Shown here one piece after another: positions 1 through 14,383 of a stretch of 64,000 nt of DNA; the first letter of the stretch is position 1; each line of letters opens with the position of its first letter. This DNA is from Istiophorus platypterus (lineage: Eukaryota > Chordata > Actinopteri > Istiophoriformes > Istiophoridae). The notes below the pieces were generated by a model. It was given only the letters and a program-made list of their open reading frames with translations, had not been told where the DNA came from and made no database searches. The stretch lies in contig CM029121.1 in assembly GCA_016859345.1 (NCBI GenBank), positions 8,769,911 to 8,833,910 of the forward strand. Reading direction: 5' to 3'. The position numbers and the translations under genes are program-made.

Positions 1-339
1 AAAATCACAGTGTTCATTCACTCAGTGGCACAGTGGGAACCCGAGCACAGGCGTATGTGTTCTGCATACAGATCTGCTCTTTATTTCCTTCAAACATGTG
101 ATGAATTAGGTTCCTTGTGTTAAATTTATTATCTCTTCATTCCTTTAAAACAAAACAAGAATTAACACTGCCTTCATTAATATTAAAGCATCATTTACTT
201 TGAATGAATTCAATAAAACTGTTTATAAGTCAGTTACAGCAGTGTAAAGGCATGAAAAAAGTGTGTTCTGAATTATTTAGCAACATCTGTCATGCTGCAG
301 ATGTTGATAATTTCATGTTTCTTTTAATATGTTAATAAT

Positions 340-705
340 TCTGCTTTGGCACCACCGATAGCCGGGGACGGAGGGCATATGTTTTCGGGCTGTCCATCCA
401 TCCATCCGTCCCCTTTCTCATGAACACAATATCCCAGGAGCGCCTTGAAGGAATTTCTTTCAATTTGGTACAAACGTCCAGTTTGGCTCAATGATGAACT
501 GATTAGAATTTGGTGGTAAAAGGTCAAGGTCATCGTGTCGTTTTGCCATAACTCATGAACTCATAGACTAAGTATGATAAAATGCATACTTTTTTTAATT
601 AAATTCCTTCAAAGTCATCACTACGTCTATTAGTGAACACGGACATGGATGCGCACTGCAACTTGACTGGTTACCAGAGGCTCACAGGTGACATAATTGC
701 TATCC
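340..705. repeat. Relic of a dispersed teleost repeat
   Basis: Phrases such as the run of tccatcca/tccgtccc, catgaacacaatatc, cgccttgaaggaatttctt, gatgaactgattagaattt and ggtcaaggtcat are characteristic of a high-copy family I know from percomorph genomes. The family reads as repeated 'forward/antisense distance' phrases ending in a purine/pyrimidine 4-mer run. Its formal name is not known to me and the boundaries are approximate. Confidence 0.5.
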
Positions 706-3700
706 ATACATGCAGGGCATTTATTTTAGTTATGATTTGTTGTGATCTTAGTGAATAAACAAACACCCAATCCCGTATTGATCTAATTTAATGAGAAGCA
801 GAAACAGTGATGCTTGACTAATTGCCATGTGATATTCATAAAATTTTATGTGAATACCACGTATTCTCCCATTTTTCATACTATTTTATTGTCTCTATCT
901 CTTAGGTTGTCTTTATATTTCTGTCTCTCTCTCCCTCTCAGTCAGCAGGGAGCCATTCAAACTACTATTTAAAAGCCTTTCTGTCAGTGTCGAGTTGATG
1001 CGATATTACATGGGATTGGCCACATGAAGAGCACAGACACGGTCAGATAATTTGCAAGGCCTGTTCCTTCTCGATAGCAGCTCTCTCGTGGAGTTACACA
1101 GGGGATGCAGCCTAACCTTTCAAGGAGGATCATAATGGACAATGAAGTGATTATTGCCTTTGTTGGACTGATTCCTGAACTTGGGAGAGAGGGGAGCAGA
1201 GTGAGACTGCTGGGGAAAATAGTGTGAAACCCCTCAACTTAATTAGGCATTATTTCTTGATAATTTAGCAAAGAGGTCGGGTCAGTTGTTTCCTCTCGTG
1301 GATCAGTCTTCTAGCTCCAGTTTTTATTACTGATGAGAGGAGTGAACCGCAGCAAAGCAGCTTTTCTTTCGTATTTTGTAAAATCAGGGTATTCAGATTC
1401 CTTTTATCACACTAGGCTGCCTACTAATATCTTCATCTTTGACATTTAGAATTTTGGAAAAGTACTAAAGCCACAGAGGACATAGGTAAAGGTGAGGATT
1501 TTTTTTAAATATTTTCTTTTCATCATGGGAAATTTTTTTTATGATCTAAGTTCTAATAAGAAGTTAGCTGCCTGAAAAAACAGGAAAAGCATATTTTTTG
1601 ATTACAAGAAACCAACAGAAGGGACATGATCAAAAAGAAATAAAAGATGAACTGAATATTTTGAAGTAAATCATTTGAGTACTCCTCCTTGTCTTTTGGC
1701 TCTGACACCTAGGCTGCAGTCTTTCTCCAAATCTCAGTTAAAGGAATAAAAAAGATTACGGCCAGGTCCTTTTTAGTTGTATTGTACCTTTTCTAAACAC
1801 AGCCTGCTGAAACATACAACATTGTAGGTTAACTTTTAGATTTTCTTATCTATAAGAAGTCCATTCAGTTAGTCTCTCTTAACTACCAGGATAGATTCAA
1901 TCTTCTGGCTGGAGCCATGAAGGTCTTTATTTCCCCAGTCCAGCCTATTTGTGTTCAGCTAACGGGGATTACCACAGAAAGTCTTTTTACTAAGGTATGA
2001 GCAGCATGGAGGACAGATGCAGTTTAAGTTAATTAATCATCCCTTATATTGAAGAATATACCCATTCGCTCCACCTCCTTTGTTCCTCTGCAAGCCCTCG
2101 TATGCAGTTTACACAACACACAATATAACAGACACTTATACAAATTCATTGTTTTCTTAATGTACAGATTGATTACATAGTTAGTTGGTTTCCTTTTTAT
2201 ATTTTCAAGACCTAATAAAGGATTTTGCGTATGTGTTTGTGGCCATAGTAGTCAATACAATATCTGATGTGTAGTATGTAATGGACTCAATAATTGCTTT
2301 TGCATGTTAGAGATGGATGATGCCTTTTTCATTCACGATTGATTTTTGTTTCATTTGACAGCAGAAAAAAGTACTGCCCATCTAAAGTCTTCATTGGTTA
2401 TGCACTGATATTTCCCACTTTTTCCACTTCCATTTTCATTTATGAGTCATGCATGAATTGAAATTCTTTTCAGCACTTACTCACGAGTGAGGAGTGTGTG
2501 ACCAGAGTCTTCCATCCAAGCTTAATGAACGTCTTTCCATTTTTATTTCAAGGAAGCCCATCAATCATTGAATTCCCTTGTGATGAAAATTGTCAAAAGG
2601 AGAAGAGAAGAGACTTAGGTGCAGTTGAAAAAGAAAAACTGTTTGAGCACTTACTTCCATCTATGCTGAAAATGCATTTTCTATCAAAATGCCATCAAAC
2701 TGTGCCATATATTCTTTTAGACTATAGTGTCTTTGCTCATCTTGTCTCATTTATGTGACTGAATATTACATTTTTTTCCACGTCAAGACAGAAAAAAGTC
2801 TAGAGAACATATGTGTATCAAAAAGTACAGATTTCTTTTCCTTTTTCGCCTACATCCACCACTTTATTTGGTACAGTAAGACATTTTTATTTCCTCTTTC
2901 AAAAGTTACATAATCCAGTTTTGAATTACAGTGGATGGAAATTAAAGTCCTAGTTAAATTTTTAAATTTTAAAGTGAGTGGTTTCAGAACAGTCATTTGA
3001 AAAAAAAATTGTTAAACTGCACAGTTTGATTGCAGATTTGAAAAGCTTCGAGGGCCATTCAGACAGATTTTCACCTTTTGCCATTCACTGCACTGTTTGT
3101 GCAATCACGGTTTTTGTTTGTTTGGTTTTTTGTTGTTTTTTTCTTTCCTAGCCAAAGTAGCCACTGTACCAACTTTACACATGTTATCTGTAAGCTAGCC
3201 AGCAGCGGCTGCACTATAACCATGAATCTGTGCGTTTGTGTTCCGCTCAGCCTCATGTCTCCATATGTTCATAAAGCCTTGGGATCTTGCATAGATGCAT
3301 CTGTGCACGGTTCACCCACTGCAGTAGAATTTGCATCTTATCACATCTTTCATTCACTTTGCATGCATCACTATGTTCTGTCAGTTATAGCAGAAATCAT
3401 AAATGATAAAAATAACCATTGCTCACTTAATATACTCTGGGATTTTGTTGCCACGGTCTTTTTTGGTCCGTATGACCAGTAGCTTATGGTTGTGAACGTT
3501 AGGTAACATTAGCAAACTTTGAAGCCGCACCGCTACCAACTGACTTTGAGTCAGTTTGCTGACTCGATCGAGCCTTTTTTGTGCTTTTTGTTACATTTAA
3601 GCATTTGCCATCTTCTTGTGATTGTTAGTCGAGGCCTCGGTTTCCACTGTTCAGCAAAAACATTTGACTTCATCAACTACATGTATAACTTTTAGAACAT

Positions 3701-6700
3701 GAAAATGTACATGTGTACACACCCCAAATGTCACTTTACTGCCTCGGTGCGAGTGATATTTTCTTTGCCTGTGACACTAAAAAAGATGGTCTGCCTTCCT
3801 AACTCTCAGCTTCCCTCCTCTAGCGCACCCACAATTAACGCCTCGTCATCCTCCATTTACTTTGAATTGATTCACTTCATCTCCTTAACCCACGTGGGAA
3901 ATATTGTTCTAGTTTGTGTCATGGAAAAGGGTCTGGCTCCATTACGCCACCGGCTGATTTTAGATTAAAGATCTTGCACTAAATCACAGCAGAGCCCCTT
4001 GTGACAGAGCCCCAGCCGGGTCCCCTGTATGAGTTAGCTTGCCAGTGCTATCTATATATAACCACCTCGATCAGCTCAGCGGCTGGTTGGACTTCTGCTG
4101 ACCTTACTGCATTATATGGGCCAGAGGGGCTCATAGTTTTTTCCTGTGCCAGCATGTAGACCTAATGCTCTTTGTGATGAGTGGCAAGTCAGGTCCTCGT
4201 AGACACGCTGGCAAAGGGCCAGCTACACAGAACACAAAAAAATATGACACGACTTGACTCCTAGATTTTCAAGTGCTAATTTCATTTCTGTGTTCTGCAC
4301 AGTTTGAAATGGTGATCAAAAATGATGACTTTGGTGTTCTGTATATTCCTTTTTAAATAGAAATTTAGGCCTTGCGTCTGCAATCATGACGGCAGAAAAC
4401 TAGGGCCAGAACTAATGAAAAATGGGAGACGACCTGCAAGGTGAGGGTCATGTGACAAATGGATAAAGTCAAAGGCATCAGTAAGATACTGTTTGTTAGC
4501 TTTGCTGGTATTTCTGCTTTACTGTAAGAATGCAATGAGTAAACAAGCACATGACACAGCTGCCCTTTGCAGAACTGGCAACAGCAAAGGGAGACACATG
4601 GTTTGTTAGTAGTTTGTTTATCTACCTGCCACTTGTTTTTTTTGTGTGTGTGTGTTTTTTTCCACTTGCATTTAGTTTTGATGAAGTTTCCAATTAAAAA
4701 AAACCCAATAATTATGAGACAAATAAACCACTTTTACCAAGGCAACCTCCCACAAACATATGAGACTATATCCTTTGTGAATATTCATGAAAAAAATTAC
4801 TTCTCTTTAGAAGTTAGATTTTGCAAAATACATTTAAGGATCCCGTTAATATACTGTAAGTTACTTTATGTGGTACAGTTTTAAAATCAGATAATTTTAC
4901 TTCTTAAAGTGTGGTTCTGTCACCCATCAGAAGACCCACCAGCACTGTTCAGAATGTGTGGCCAGAGAAATATCAGTTAATGAAGTGGGACATACCTCAG
5001 TGCTATTGTGCTATTGTTCTGCTACAACAACTTGAATTTGCAATAATCAGTTTCTGCTGAAATGCATCCATTGTAATATTATTTATAACTGTTAAGGAGG
5101 CCATTTTTTAAATCCAAGCTGGCGGTCGTGTTGACATCGTCATGGCTTCTGCCTTTTCCCATGTTGTTGTGTCCTTGCTACACGGCCTCGGCTTTGACAT
5201 AGGCCCTTTGAAAGGCCCTTTGAAATTAGAGGTAGATAACCCAGTAGTGCAAGGGTCACTTTTTACCAGAATCTACCTAAACTCAATGCCTGAGTGGGTA
5301 TTATGACTTAGGTCAGCATTTCTTAGAAAAGTAAATATCGTAGTTTCTTGACTCCTCCAAACTCACAGGCTGTACTCCAGGTATTTATAACTGCTATTCT
5401 GAGGGCACTCTCAACAGATGATGAACCCGTCAGCTGTCAACTCCCATGTAAAACTTACAGTCTACAGCTTCTCCTCTGCCTTGTCGGCTTCTCATTTAAA
5501 CGACTGGGTATCGCTGCAAAAGAAGAACTCTTACAGGAAATAAGATGGAAGGCTTTTTGCCTACTTCTGTCCTTTCCCTTCCATGAACCTGACCTAGCTT
5601 AACCCCCTGACACTGACCTGGACCACAGGCGTGCTTGACAGGCCTCTAAATCAGCCGAGGGCCACCGCGTTCCCACGAGGACACTGTTAACAAAAGCAAC
5701 CAGAGAGGCATGGAACGTGCTCTGATAGTCACATACACTTCTCTATTCTAGGACGCAGCATGGGCCAAATGGGATTTTTGCACATTGAGACGCACATACG
5801 TACACGAGGTAGAGAATAAACAGCACTTGAGTCTGAAGATTAGCTGCCCTGCTACTATATGTCAGAATTAAATGTGACCTCTCCTGTAATTCTCCTATGT
5901 GAACCCTCACCCCTGCCCCCTAACTCTCCTGGCTTGACATCACAGTAGGGTAGAGGGGTAGAACGAGAAATACAGTAGTTATAGGATACACACATAAAGC
6001 TTTTCTGTTCTGCAGCCCTGTGAACTACCAAGGTTCAGTTTTCAAAGATTACATTGATAATCTCAAGAGAAGTCTCATGAATATAACTTTCAAATGTATG
6101 CTTGCTCACTGTTTTCGTAGGTGTTGAACTGGTCCTTCCCCATACACAGAGGCAAGGAATGGGGAACTGATTTTCTGATGAAAAAGTAGTGACGGTCATT
6201 TGTAAAGGATTTGTATCCCGTCGTGTAACTTGATTTACGTGTTTTTAGCAGAGGTTTATGTGAAATCCCATTTGCCAGCAAAAGTTTACCCACATGAGAG
6301 GCACTCAGCCTCGCTCTCGAATGAATCATCACAACATTTTGGCAGAGTAAACAAAATCATCGCATTTTACATCATCTCATCTTATCTTGTGACATCTTGT
6401 CTTAAAAAAAAAACCTTTGGACTGAATAATCAACCTTCAACCAGTAAATAAAAGTGAATTTCTCATGCTTTGCAGTGTGCACAACAAAAACAGAAAAAAT
6501 GACAGAATTTGGACCACAAAACTAGGATACGAGGTCTTAGACTTTACAGAAACTCTTGCATATTTGATGAATTTGATGTGTAAGGGCTTCGTCCCCCTTC
6601 TTGCTTCTTTGTGTCCCTGCTTCGAGCCTTTAAGCCGCCTTGATTTTAAATAGTTGTGCTTCAATGTGGATTTGTGATCATGTGAGATACTTTAAGCATG

Positions 6701-9700
6701 ATGGCAGCATTTGTGTGTAGCTTTGCTGACTGAAAAAGGGAAAGGTCACATTCTTTTAGGATAACCGTATTTCATATTTGAGAACCCTTGACAAATTGTT
6801 ACATTCTCCCAGTGTAACTTATGCTTTGGCTCGTGACCAAGCTAACAGCCAGTGTCACAGTGTGGCAAACACGTACAGAAATTACACACAATACTCTGTG
6901 GAAACTAATCCCCCTGTTAGCTTTGTCTTTGAACTCGTGTCTGATGACAGACTGGCCTCCACTGCAGGTGCTAGAATTCTTCAAGTGATGACTGGGGGTC
7001 ACTAGTGGCAACTGGAAAGTGAAATACACATGACACGCAATCAAGTGGCCTTATGCGCATTAAGCTGTGCAATTTATTTAATTATTCAGTCCAGAGTATA
7101 TATTTACATACCTTGGTTTTAACAATTTGCTTTACATTTGTTCAGCACTGATTGAGCCCATGATTTTTTAAGAGGTGAATTAAGGGTCTTTTGGCTTAGA
7201 AAAACATATATACCTAGTGTTACGGTCCCACCGTTGTGTTATGTCAGGCCATCACAAAAAACTCCAGCAGTTAAGTGGTTCACTGACACTGATAGATCAA
7301 GAGCTCCATCAGGGGTAGAACTAGCAATAGACAGATACAGAATTTCAGATGTTAATCAAATATGTGGTAAAATTTTAGCAGAGATAGCTCTTCATGAAAA
7401 ACCATAAACGATTCATTCAAATGTCTGAACCACATGGGACAAGTGTAAAAAGAAAAAAAAAAAACAGGACTTATACTATACCAGAAGATGATGTGAGCTG
7501 TCATTAAAATGAATGACTGTAATACTTTTCATGCACATAGTAACTGTCCCTGCAGGGCATTTTAAAGCCATTCATAGATAAGTGTCATAAAATATTCACA
7601 CTCGTGGGGTGTTGTGAGGCGGCTAAAGGTGTGACGTTTTGTAGCTTTCCTGCGGTTGCACATACTGAAGGAATGGTAGCGGGGCGTGCTTCATCAAAGC
7701 AGCGGAAACAACTGAAACCCCACCCTACTCCCCATCAGGTTACCAAGAGATCTCAGGTTGCCCCGGCATGAAACAGGCCCGCTTATTTTTCACATGCTTA
7801 CTGGAGAATTATATATAAGATGTTGAAAGGGTCAGTACGACAAGCTCAAGGCAAGTTCATGGAGTTCAGAGTATTTGTTTTCCGGAAGATTTTAATGTTG
7901 GTGTAATGAGTATCGGTTTACTTTTCTCTGAGCAAGGACTAATTCATATCTTCCTCTTTCAGACCGTTATCCAGTCCCCGCAATACAGGAGTACAGTTTT
8001 GTTTTCAAAAGAGGAGTTACTCTGTTTCGCTTTACCTTATTGATGCTTCCAACCGCATACTGTATTTTTCATGTACTGGTTTTACTCCTGACCCAGCATT
8101 TACTCAGAGTAGGATGCGAAGTTGTGGGAGTTGGTGACTGGCCAGCAGAGGTCTCCGATGGAGTCATATTACAGCATCCTCAATTTAACATCGTCGACTG
8201 AATGTAGCACCACCCCCCCCCCGGTTTCTTTCTCTCCTTGTTTCCTTCTCTTGCAACCCTGTGATGGTTTACACATTGAATGACACAGCTATATCACAAA
8301 ATTAACATGAGGGCTAATGCCCTACAATTATTTAGTGATATGTCTCTTTGTGCGGTCCAGTGCATTGAGATCGAGGGCTGATGATGATTCAGAGGTTGGC
8401 TGACCAGAAAAGAGTAGTTACACAGTCCATTTCCCTTCTGTGCTAATTAGCATGTCAACTGTAAAGGGACCTCCATTGAGCCTTTTAGGGGTAGATGGGA
8501 GGGGAGAAGAACAGGGGCAGAGTCAGTCAAGGAAGCTTTTCTGTACCATCACGCTGCAACTAAAACTTCACATAGGTCAAAAAGGGAGGACTGGATTTAT
8601 TAACAGTGTGGCTTCAGTGGTGGAGGGTGGTCATGTTGCAGTCTTTACTCCTCAGAGGTTGACTGAAGGACATTTCTTTAGGGAGCCCTCTGTCAAAAGT
8701 TTCATATCTTCACAGAGCCCAATATGCACACTATACTTCTTAATTTTCAATCCATCATCCCACTTGAGCTGTTGAATGAATAAAAAGAAGCAATAGGATT
8801 CTGAGGGGGATAAAAAGGGAGATAGTTCCTGCAACAATCCCAGGGAACACTGATCATGGTTTGACAATTTGGCAATAAAATGTAATATGAGACATATTAA
8901 CAGGTGGAAGTTTTTTTTATTTTTTCCCCCTAAGAAATACGTTTCTTGTGGTTAAAGCACTTTTTTTTTTAAAGAACCTCATTTCTGTTGATACTAAAGC
9001 CACCAAGGCTTTATCTTGGGTCAGTAGCTTTTCTCATTTTACCTCTCAGTCATGTCTAAATCAGGAGTTGGCTTTTATAGTGATGGATGAGTAGAGTTTT
9101 TTGGCTATTAGACAAGAGCCAGGTGCCATGCCTGTCATGCCAAAGGTGAAATAGAATCACTTCCCCCCTCTTTACCTCCGGATGAGGACATGCAGACGGA
9201 ACATCATCAACATTCAAACGGCACCCACAGAAACGCCGCCCTTCTATGAATACAGATTGGCTCTTTGCGTTGGTTAATGTAAGGTCATGTTCCCACTCTG
9301 TGTTCTCTCACACTCTAAGTTCATTACCACCAAAATGAAGCCAGTTGTGACACACATTCACAGAATAAGGTCATTTTTCAGGATTTGCACTGCTGCTAAC
9401 TTGTGAGTAAAAAAAATAGGAAGAGGTTCTGTCCTTACTCCAATAGGTCTTTAATATAGCATGAATTATGGCATGAATTATAGGATGCACTGCAACATGC
9501 TTGGGTAATAATGGGTAGAAAGAGAACTGCTCCCTACAGCACTAAAAGAAGCACCAGGGGGACAAATAAGATATAAGGGGACAGGGAACAGGACTAATGA
9601 TAAAATCCACAGTTGTACACCATGAGGCCTACTTTATCACCTCATAGGAAAGGGTGTAATAACATTAGTCAACCTCTCCCTCCACAGTAGTTTCCCTTAG

Positions 9701-12700
9701 CTCTTTCTTTAAAAATGTGGTGAATAATTTACTATATGGAGAGAAAAGGGTATTAAAAATCCTTTTATAAGTGGAGGGAAATGGTCATTTACCCTGTGGC
9801 ATAGCATGCAGAGTGACTATTGATTATATGTCTTTCAATATGAATAACCTCTTTTCTTGCTAGGCATCTGCCTGGCGTTCTGGTTTTCACTTAAGCGGAT
9901 GTGCATATTTTGCGTCTTCATCTTCCCTCTGTCCCTCCAGGGATGCATAATGCCTTGCATTGCATAACAGGAGTGTTCCGATTCACTGTACCGCTGCTCC
10001 AGGAATAAACATATGCTTAGATGTTCACAATTTTACTCTTATGCATTTGTTAAAAATTTGTTCCACCCATCTGCAAACCATCTCAAAACACAAACAGTAA
10101 ACATATAACATTTTTTTGCAATGCTACAGAGTTACGTTTCACATCACCCCCTCATATTCATTTTGGGCTCCAGCCACCAAACCCATTGGCAAACAAAATT
10201 CCTAATGTTCATTAAGTGTGGGTAAGCCTTCATCACATTGTAGTGAAATGTTATAGACTATGTTCTTGCGCAAGTGTATCTAATGGTTGTTATGTTCCAG
10301 CAGCAGCAACAGGTCCAACTCAGTACTCAGACCATCCCTGCAGCAAGGCCAAACACCCACTCGGTGCTTTTTCCAAGTGAAATGAGATGATAAATCATGT
10401 AATGCACACACATGTGCCTGCATGCACACACACAGGCACACTAACACATGAACATTTAGTATCCCGAACAGCTCGCAGAGACCCCAGCGGTGCATCTTTT
10501 TTTGGACAAGATAAGGCGGACTGACCCTGTAGATAAAACCATAACAACACACCTCTGATAATCCCAAGAGAAGTCCCAAGGCTGCTTTTCACCTCATTTT
10601 AGGCTAGCAACTCTTAGGCACCTGATATACATTTGTACCAGCATGTTTTTGCTCTGTCTCAAACATAGCCAGCTAAGGTCACCTCATTTCCTCCCGCAAA
10701 GTCCCTGTGCCCATTAGGAAAAATAAATTATGCTGCAGTTGTTGTTGTTGGTAGAGGTTATTGGTCTGTTTAGGGTTTTCTGAAGGGGAAGGGAGTGGAG
10801 AGATGTGGGTGGATAAAGCATATGGACAGCTCTGCTGGGGAACTCTCTGTGGCAGATGCCACCATACAGGACCATTTCACTGTTACCTTCCATGATGACA
10901 TTCAGTCTTGAGCTTATTTTGATACTCTGAGGGGTGAAAAGGAGTAAAGAAATGCACTGAGGGCAACACTCTGGCTTTCTCTTTTACTTACAGCGCTTTA
11001 TAGCTTCAATATTATGGGTTAGGGATTTCCCATTTCCTCAAGCCCTTTGGTCGTCTGTTCCAGGTACTGTGCGGGGAACAGGTCTAGTGTCCACCCTGTC
11101 TAATACACAAGTCTCTGGCCATGCTCTACCTCTGCTGAGCCAGCATACTCATTAAGCCCTTCAACTAGTGAAACTCAATGGGAGGCCGTCCAACCGTCTG
11201 CCCGCCTCTGAGGATTTTCGGCATGGCTGCACTGGCAGACCAGAGTGAGATATTTATACAGGCCAAATGTTTTGTGCCTCTACCAGTGATGCAGTTTATG
11301 TGGAGGTGCGCAAGCACTCATAAAAAGGTGCGTCTTTCAAATAAATAGATATTTATTTTTTCTTATCGTGACAACTGTTTATTGTACGCAAATTTCTCGT
11401 AAAATATCTTCATAAGCACCTTTGATGTCAACAGCAAGCAGCTGTATTCACATTTAATTAGTTCCTTATGTGGGGAACATCTCCCTCTGTTATCAGCTCC
11501 GTTTATGTATTTATATCTCATTGTCCTCATTAGAACCTCACTGGGATTTTTATGGTCCTTCATCTCTTTAAAGAACTGAGTATATTGGGTTTTTTTAAGC
11601 GTCGCTATAAACCAACTAGGAAGAAATAGCATTAAGACAGAGCAGCTGCCATCCATGCAGCAACCCCACATCCACAGCATGAGGATGTAAAGGAGCTTTT
11701 CTCTCCTGTGTCAGTGTTTGTCTGTGTTTGGACCAGGGCTTTGGTTTTTGGCTCTGTGCTTTGTACTCTGCACTTGGCTTGAAGGTCCTGTACAATGTCC
11801 CTGAACATATCTCTCCATCCACACTCTCACTCTTACTCTCTCCGACTGGCTGTGGCAAGCAGCGCTGCCTCGCTTCTGGGCCCCAATCATGGGATGGTTT
11901 TACCCTTTCTGGTGCTCTCCGACTTGTTCTCAATGCATAATTGAAGTGTCTCTGGGTTTTTGGGCTGATTGAAGAGTCTTGTTGGGATGGTAAAACAGTC
12001 GAATTAGTCAGGGATGTCTAATAGGGTTTCTTCTTCTATTGTCCTGACTCTCTTTCTTTTAGTTACTTGCCCTCTAAGGGTATATGCTGTTGTCGGGTGT
12101 GAAAGAGTGTGGATGTGTCAGCACAGACAGCAGGGATAGCTCTGGACAGGCAGAGAAAGGCTTGACTGTCTTTAATCCTTCCTGGTGTGATTGATTTATA
12201 GTCACTTTGCAGTGAATAGGCCTCTCAGCTCTTCTCAGGATTAAGAGAAAGAGAGGGAGACATGGCAGACCCTGCATCATTAACAGGTGCATCACGAAAG
12301 ACCCATAAGCGGGGTAATCGTGGCCCTTGCTTCAAAGTTCCTAGATAAGGCGTCCAAGCAGAACCACGACAGAATTGCACCATTCTCTGGATGCTTGACT
12401 AAGCATGTGATGGATGGTGAGAAACATGGGTACATGTCAGCACAGAATCGAAAAAAAAGACAAATCTTTTTGTGTCATGGGCTTAGAGCACCAGGACAGG
12501 TGCTGAAAGTCAGTTAAGATGTGTAGACAACATGTACCTGACCCCATAGGAGCTCAGTTGTCTCCAAATTAATGTTCATAGAAAGCCACATGCTGTGTTA
12601 TTAGTTGGTCTGTGAGGCAGTGTGATTTTTCTAGGTAATCTTACACAATGTGTGAGTCCACTAGGACTCCACTGCGTGAATGAAACTTTAACCAGGCAGA

Positions 12701-14324
12701 TATAGCTTTTTTTATCTTACACTCTCCATTTGTCTCTGCCTTTTGAATTCATGCAGTTTATTCTGAGGCTGAAAGCACTGTTTCCCTCAGCCTCCATTGT
12801 AGATCCTGTGAATAATTTACTTGTTATACAACTTACATCAGCTGTATGCCATCCACTAGAGAATGACCGGGAATGCCCCTAGGAAGCCTGCGGAGATGGG
12901 GTTGGGGGTTTTACTGTAAAGCTATGTACTGCCTACAGTTCAGCTTGTCTACCAATATCAGGATAAATATTGTGTAAGGCAATGTAGTGAAACACTTGGG
13001 CCTCATGACGGAAGGGTAAGGGATTCACTTCAAACTTCACCGAGATATGTCAATCTGAATAAGTCTGTTTTTAATCATAAATGTATTTTTTAAGCAGCTT
13101 CACTTGCACCAAGTGTTAGATCCAGCTGGATGTTTTTTTTTTTATCTTTTCCATGTGTTTAACTAAAAGAAAACACTTCAATGATATTCATTAGGGATAC
13201 CCCACTTAAAACCTGTGTTTTCCTGTGTGTAGGCTTGAAAAATGTTTCTAAAAAGTTTCTGGCTTACACCTGAGAGAATAATCAAAATGCCCGCAAAAAA
13301 AACACAACTGCAAAACACCCCTTTCTTCTTCATTCAACAAGACACCCAGTATGTTGCAAGTACTTTGTTTGATCTAGTGTGGTCATCGTGTAGGATAAGT
13401 ACAGTAAAAATATAAGGGAAAAATCTTGAAAAAATAACCAGCCGACACACAGAACCAGTCTCTCTGGAGAGTCTTTATGTAAAATGGCTCCTTTTTCGTT
13501 CACAGCATGCCTCAAAGAAGACCTTTTTTCACTTGCTGGGAAGAAAGGAAATACAAATAGCCTGTCTTTACTTTCAGGGTTTTTCACACCTATTTGATGT
13601 TTACAGTAGCTTTATCATGTCTGTTGTTCTGTGATTCTGTTTCCACCTCGCAGATGGCAGGCCATTTAGTACTTATATCGTAACATGAATCACAGGCTTG
13701 TGGGATCACATGGCAAAAAATGAAATATCTTCTTTTATCTGAGGTGAATATCCTCTGTCTTCATTTCATTGCAAAATCAATGGAGGCTAAAGCAGAAGAT
13801 GTTGTGTCCCGCAAGGAAAAAATGTCTTTTCCCCAATAAGAAGAAAGATGGAGTTGCAGTAAAGGGCAGAGGGGATCGTAAATTGATAAAGTGACTTCAT
13901 CCTCAGGCAGTGCAGTCAGGATGGCATTTTCCCTAATTTTACGGTTTATTGTGTTGTATTGGTGGAGGTGCTCCCTGATTACTTAAACAGGGAGGTAGTT
14001 TCCAGCATAGCACAGCAGATGTCTAGAAAAGATTATCGGTTCTGTGTAAAAGACGGCTTATTTGTTGACCAATTATTTACTCTCATCTCTAAAGCCTTAG
14101 TAAACCGAAGTAAGTGGCTTCAATACACACTCTCAATGCACTCACAGCCACACACACTCACTCAAACTTCCCAAACTCAGGCACAGAAGCATTGAGCCCT
14201 TATGATGAGAGTAACCACCAGGCACAGTGGTACTTTGACAAAGGCTGTCATTCTTTATGACAGGATGTGACCTTTGAGTGCTCAGAGTTTGAAAAGGTCA
14301 ATGTCCTCCAACACCCACATACAC

Positions 14325-14326
<2 letters not shown>

Positions 14327-14382
<56 letters not shown>
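14327..14382. repeat. (AC)n microsatellite
   Basis: About 28 uninterrupted AC dinucleotides. Confidence 0.97.

Positions 14383-14383
<1 letters not shown>

Noticed and set aside
3078..3482. 134-codon + strand ORF in the tspan9 first intron
   Set aside because: It is a T-rich chance frame (poly-Phe/Val) with no homology that I recognise.
5200..5230. Tandem ggccctttgaaa duplication
   Set aside because: Two copies of a 12-mer without further structure; not informative.
11223..11265. ATG GCT GCA CTG as a candidate tspan9 first coding exon
   Set aside because: The translation (MAALADQSEIFIQ) does not resemble the TSPAN9 N-terminus and lacks the hydrophobic start of TM1.
11616..11933. Overlapping ~105-codon minus-strand ORFs near 11.4-11.9 kb
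   Set aside because: There is no family similarity, no flanking exons and no codon pattern unlike the surroundings.
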